Shown here one piece after another: positions 14,003 through 16,332 of a DNA stretch of 16,332 nucleotides; position 1 is the stretch's first letter; every line of letters begins with the position of its first letter. The notes under the pieces were generated by a model that saw only the letters and a program-made list of their open reading frames with translations, ran no database searches and had not been told where the DNA came from. The DNA comes from Pseudomonadota bacterium (GTDB taxonomy: Bacteria; Desulfobacterota; Syntrophia; Syntrophales; UBA5619): assembly GCA_018819165.1 (NCBI GenBank), contig JAHJQP010000003.1, positions 1-16,332 of the forward strand. Direction: 5' to 3'. Made by a program: the position numbers and the translations under genes.

Positions 14003-15358
14003 ATGAAGGATATTGATACCTCCCTGCATAAGGTGCCTCCCCAGAACCTCGAGGCCGAACAGTCCGTTCTCGGGGGTATCCTGCTGGACAATCCGGCCCT
14101 GAACGCCGTTCTTGAGGTGCTGGTGAAGTCCGACTTTTACAGCGAAGCGCACCGGAAGATCTTTGCCGCCGTCATAGAGCTCTCCGACCGGAACGAGCCG
14201 TGCGATCTGATCACGCTGAGCAACATCCTCAAGGATCAGAAACGGCTGGAGCAGGTCGGGGGAGCGGCTTATCTGGCCTCGCTGGTGGACAATGTCGGCT
14301 CGGCTGTCAACATCTCCTATTACGCCAAGATCATCAAGGAAAAGAGCATCCTGCGCCGGCTCATCGGCACGGCCACCGAGATCCTCAACAAGAGCTACGA
14401 CTCCGGCATGGAGGTCGACCAGGTCCTGGATGAGGCGGAACATGCCATCTTTGAGATCTCCGAGAACAAGATTCGGCCATCCTTCTTCCTGATCCGGGAT
14501 ATCATCAAGGACAGTTTCAAAACGATCGAACGGCTCTATGCCAAGAAGGAGCTGATCACAGGGGTGGCGACCGGTTTCGACAAAATCGACGACATCACCT
14601 CGGGGCTCCAGAATTCAGAGCTGATCATCATCGCGGGCCGGCCGAGCATGGGCAAGACTGCTTTTGCCCTGAACATTGCCCAGTATGCCGCCGTGGAGAT
14701 GGGCGTTCCGGTCGCTGTATTTTCCCTGGAAATGGCCCGGGAACAGCTGGCGACACGCATGCTGGCATCAGAAGCGCGGGTGGATTCGCAGCGTCTCCGC
14801 AAGGGCTTCCTCGGAGAGACGGACTGGCCGAAACTCACCACCGCCGCGGGACGCCTATCCGAGGCGCCGATCTATATCGACGACACGCCGGCGATCACCG
14901 TCATCGAGATGAAGGCCAAGTCACGGCGCCTCAAGTCCGAGGCCGGTCTGGGGCTGATCATCCTCGATTACCTGCAGCTGATGCGGGGAAGCGCCTACAA
15001 GGATTCTCGGGAACAGGAGATTTCGGAAATCAGCCGCTCCCTCAAGGGGCTTGCAAAAGAACTCTCTTTACCGGTGATCGCCCTGTCGCAGCTGAACCGG
15101 AAAGTGGAGGACAGGACCAACCGCCGGCCGCAAATGGCCGATCTCCGGGAATCCGGCGCCATCGAACAGGACGCGGACCTGATCGCCTTCATCTACCGGG
15201 ACGAGGTCTACAACCGGTCGGACGACAACCCGGAAAAGGGGATCGCGGAGATCATCATCGGCAAGCAGAGAAACGGGCCGACGGGAGTGGTCAAGCTGGC
15301 CTTCCAGGAAAAATACACCCGTTTTGAAAACCTTGCCCGCGTCGACGAAGGGAATTAA
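14003..15358 (+). CDS. dnaB: Replicative DNA helicase DnaB
   Basis: 451 residues. The N-terminal domain (about 10-110; VPPQNLEAEQSVLGGILLD) binds primase and neighbouring subunits. A linker helix is followed by the RecA-like C-terminal domain with Walker A AGRPSMGKTAFALN (211-224), Walker B LGLIILDYLQLM (316-327), SQLNRKVEDR (362-371) and KQRNGPTG (421-428) with the likely arginine finger. DnaB unwinds DNA 5' to 3' at the fork as a hexamer. It is the last gene of the rpsF-rpsR-DUF2232-rplI-dnaB run; the intergenic gap to rplI is 37 nt, so co-transcription is likely. No clear terminator follows. No intein or truncation is seen. Confidence 0.97.
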   Translation: MKDIDTSLHKVPPQNLEAEQSVLGGILLDNPALNAVLEVLVKSDFYSEAHRKIFAAVIELSDRNEPCDLITLSNILKDQKRLEQVGGAAYLASLVDNVGSAVNISYYAKIIKEKSILRRLIGTATEILNKSYDSGMEVDQVLDEAEHAIFEISENKIRPSFFLIRDIIKDSFKTIERLYAKKELITGVATGFDKIDDITSGLQNSELIIIAGRPSMGKTAFALNIAQYAAVEMGVPVAVFSLEMAREQLATRMLASEARVDSQRLRKGFLGETDWPKLTTAAGRLSEAPIYIDDTPAITVIEMKAKSRRLKSEAGLGLIILDYLQLMRGSAYKDSREQEISEISRSLKGLAKELSLPVIALSQLNRKVEDRTNRRPQMADLRESGAIEQDADLIAFIYRDEVYNRSDDNPEKGIAEIIIGKQRNGPTGVVKLAFQEKYTRFENLARVDEGN

Positions 15359-15408
15359 TCTCAACGGCTTCGAAAAAATCTGAATTTTCTTATCATATCA
15401 AGGCTTCG

Positions 15409-15543
15409 ATGATCATGACCATCAACAACCTTTCCAAACATGAAAGAGCAGCCCTCTTGGCGGTCAAGACGGTGAAGTCCCGTTACGGAAACGATAACCC
15501 CTACTACTGGGGGGCTTTTGTTTTCCTCGGCGAGGCGGAGTAG
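15409..15543 (+). pseudogene. C-terminal stump of a CHAT-domain protein
   Basis: The 44-codon frame ending at TAG 15541-15543 reads LSKHERAALLAVKTVKSR, then YGNDNPYYWGAFVFLGEAE. This resembles the C-terminal end of CHAT (caspase HetF-associated TPR) peptidase domains, which usually finish with a helix followed by HPYYWAAFVLxGD-like sequence. The catalytic His and Cys regions are absent; the upstream 50 nt back to dnaB contain no homologous sequence. No ribosome-binding site is visible. I read it as a relic of a larger gene lost by deletion or rearrangement. Confidence 0.6.
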
Positions 15544-15607
15544 GTGCCTCTCTTGCTTCTTCCTGCTATGCGTAACAAAAGCTGATTTTGCTACGTGTAA
15601 CTTCCTG

Positions 15608-15616
15608 TTATCCACA
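15608..15616 (+). promoter_or_regulatory. Perfect DnaA-box sequence
   Basis: TTATCCACA is an exact match to the strong DnaA-box consensus. It stands alone; no cluster of boxes, DUE or dnaA/dnaN gene is nearby, so it is not an origin on present evidence. Confidence 0.35.
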
Positions 15617-15688
15617 AATCGGCAATCTTGATGAAAATACAAGATTTCAAACCGGAATCAATAATGTTATTTTTTCGGTAATTATGAT

Positions 15689-15751
15689 ATGAACGACAGT
15701 AATTTGGACGTTTGGCTCTATGAAATAGAGAAACGTTTGAAAGAAAGATGA
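15689..15751 (+). CDS. Possible 20-residue leader peptide or gene remnant
   Basis: ATG 15689 opens MNDSNLDVWLYEIEKRLKER and stops at TGA 15749-15751. The C-terminal half could form a charged amphipathic helix. No good ribosome-binding site precedes it. It ends 15 nt before the next ORF, with the AAAAAGGGG site of that ORF directly after its stop. It could be the tail of a lost gene or a short upstream ORF; confidence is low. Confidence 0.25.
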   Translation: MNDSNLDVWLYEIEKRLKER

Positions 15752-15766
15752 AAAAGGGGCTTCAAA

Positions 15767-15958
15767 ATGGGAAAATCCATGTACAACTTCGGCAAGCAGG
15801 GGAAAGAAAGAGCAAGGCAGCAGAAACAGATGGATAAGGCGGCAAAGCGCATCATGGCTAAGCAGCTGAAGGCCAATCTAAAAACGGGCACTCCGAACGC
15901 AGACTCAGATATAGCAGAACCGGGACTGGTGGAGGAGATCGTTAAAAACATAGCATAG
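15767..15958 (+). CDS. Small basic hypothetical protein, 63 residues
   Basis: ATG 15767 has AAAAAGGGG about 8 nt upstream. The N-terminal two-thirds is rich in Lys, Arg, Gln and Ala (GKQGKERARQQKQMDKAAKR), predicted helical or coiled-coil, followed by a short acidic tail (DSDIAEPGLVEEIVKNIA). No signal peptide or membrane segment. Short proteins of this make-up are common in deltaproteobacteria, but I know of no assigned function. The bias to basic residues would suit RNA or DNA contact, which is only a guess. Confidence 0.6.
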   Translation: MGKSMYNFGKQGKERARQQKQMDKAAKRIMAKQLKANLKTGTPNADSDIAEPGLVEEIVKNIA

Positions 15959-16035
15959 GGGCCATATATATAATCTTAATTCGACTTTATGACGGTTGCA
16001 ATGGCTCTACAAGTAGAGATGAAAGTTTGTTTTTG

Positions 16036-16055
16036 TTCAGGATTGTGATCCTGAA
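16036..16055. promoter_or_regulatory. 20-nt palindrome before a small ORF
   Basis: TTCAGGATTGTGATCCTGAA is an 8-bp inverted repeat around TGTG. It lies directly against the ribosome-binding site AAGGTGAG of the 43-codon ORF and behind a T-rich stretch. It could be an operator or an RNA hairpin affecting initiation. It is on the wrong side of the T-run to be a terminator. Confidence 0.4.
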
Positions 16056-16066
16056 GGTGAGTTGAA

Positions 16067-16198
16067 ATGGCTGAAGATCTTTTAGACTACTGGGTTAGAC
16101 TTATCAAGACAATTTTCCCTGCGACCGCTCGGATAAATTCTCGTTTCTCAAATAATGATCATTTAATACAGATCGATTGGAAGCTCCAAAATGATTAG
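16067..16198 (+). CDS. Small hypothetical protein, 43 residues, possibly truncated
   Basis: ATG 16067 follows AAGGTGAG (16055-16062) at proper spacing. The product starts MAEDLLDYWVRLIKTIFPAT and ends QIDWKLQND at TAG 16196-16198. It is neither a membrane protein nor notably basic. The end looks abrupt (a beta-strand-like LIQIDWKL right before the stop), and the presumed mobile or regulated gene begins 38 nt later, so the ORF may be the front part of a gene interrupted there. I do not recognise the family. Confidence 0.45.
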   Translation: MAEDLLDYWVRLIKTIFPATARINSRFSNNDHLIQIDWKLQND

Positions 16199-16236
16199 TA
16201 ACGTTCAAAAGGTGGGTCAAAAAGTAAATTGAAAAA

Positions 16237-16297
16237 ATCACGGTCTCTCTTTAGGGTACGTTTTGAGAAACAAAAACCTTGAAGGAGAGACCGTGAT
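16237..16297. repeat. Perfect 13-bp inverted repeat overlapping a start site
   Basis: ATCACGGTCTCTC (16237-16249) and GAGAGACCGTGAT (16285-16297) are exact reverse complements with a 35-nt loop. The right arm contains part of the ribosome-binding site (AAGGAGAG, 16282-16289) and the first two bases of the ATG at 16296. In RNA this stem would hide the initiation region. Confidence 0.75.
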
Positions 16298-16332
16298 GAA
16301 AAGATGTGTCAGTATAACATGTGATTTTGATC
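16296..16332 (+). CDS. Start of an unidentified gene, cut by the window edge (possibly a transposase)
   Basis: ATG 16296 with ribosome-binding site AAGGAGAG; only MKRCVSITCDFD is visible. Twelve residues do not identify a family. The sequestering hairpin in front is a device known from some insertion sequences, so a transposase is one option. DFD could alternatively open a HAD-type DxD motif. The gene continues outside the window. Confidence 0.45.
   Translation, partial: MKRCVSITCDFD

Larger units (their letters stand above)
15359..15688. other. AT-rich region after dnaB without an intact gene
   Basis: Contains only the CHAT stump and a single perfect DnaA box. GGCTTCGA occurs twice (15366-15373 and 15402-15409), flanking the upstream edge of the stump. 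No convincing terminator for the dnaB operon was found. Confidence 0.5.

Noticed and set aside
15508..15535. CCCC-TACTACT-GGGG followed by a T-rich stretch as a terminator for dnaB
   Set aside because: Only 4 bp of stem, and it lies inside the CHAT-like reading frame where the codons explain the sequence.
15361..15642. A 93-codon minus-strand ORF
   Set aside because: Antisense to the CHAT-like stump; no family resemblance and no supported start.
15560..15700. Replication origin near dnaB
   Set aside because: Only one DnaA box was found, with no box cluster, dnaA/dnaN/gidA neighbours or 13-mer AT repeats.
1..16332. CRISPR array
   Set aside because: No regularly spaced repeat units of 24-40 nt were seen. 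The repeats present are short and few.

Overview
The window looks like a chromosomal segment of an anaerobic, probably syntrophic deltaproteobacterium (Desulfobacterota, Syntrophus/Smithella-like). This is an inference from three things: a selenocysteine formate dehydrogenase coupled to NuoE/NuoF-type electron-transfer subunits, the order rpsF-rpsR-DUF2232-rplI-dnaB, and the general protein character. No database search was possible.

Region 1 (1-2417, minus strand) is a regulatory cassette of the kind usually found beside [FeFe] hydrogenase genes. Read in its own direction it contains a decayed NuoE-like fragment, a CBS-pair protein with a GHKL/anti-sigma-type ATPase domain, two paralogous DRTGG proteins, and a PHP-domain phosphoesterase cut by the window edge. 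A near-consensus promoter (TTGACA, 17 bp, TATATA) faces this cassette and overlaps a weaker promoter facing the other way.

Region 2 (2548-9413, plus strand) encodes a soluble formate dehydrogenase complex: a NuoE/HndA subunit, an HndB-like thioredoxin-fold ferredoxin, a NuoF flavoprotein fused to a complete GltD/SfrB-like FAD and NAD(P)H module, and a NuoG-like, molybdopterin-binding FdhA. The FdhA frame is interrupted by an in-frame UGA with a bacterial SECIS hairpin directly after it, so 6714-9413 is one 899-residue selenoprotein. The most interesting feature is the NuoF-SfrB fusion, which puts two pyridine-nucleotide sites, NuoF FMN and GltD-type FAD on one chain. It suggests an electron-bifurcating or transhydrogenating formate dehydrogenase.

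Region 3 (9442-11037, minus) is an exported AMIN-Amidase_3-LysM-LysM cell-wall amidase, convergent with fdhA.

Region 4 (11038-15358, plus) has a repeat-bearing leader, a tRNA-Arg(CCG), and the ribosomal/replication cluster rpsF (TTG start), rpsR, a DUF2232 membrane protein, rplI and dnaB. Hairpins lie in front of the tRNA, rpsF and rplI.

Region 5 (15359-16332) is AT-rich and accessory in character. It holds the C-terminal stump of a CHAT-domain (caspase-like) protein, a perfect DnaA box, short ORFs of 20, 63 and 43 codons, and the start of an edge gene whose ribosome-binding site and start codon lie in one arm of a perfect 13-bp inverted repeat.
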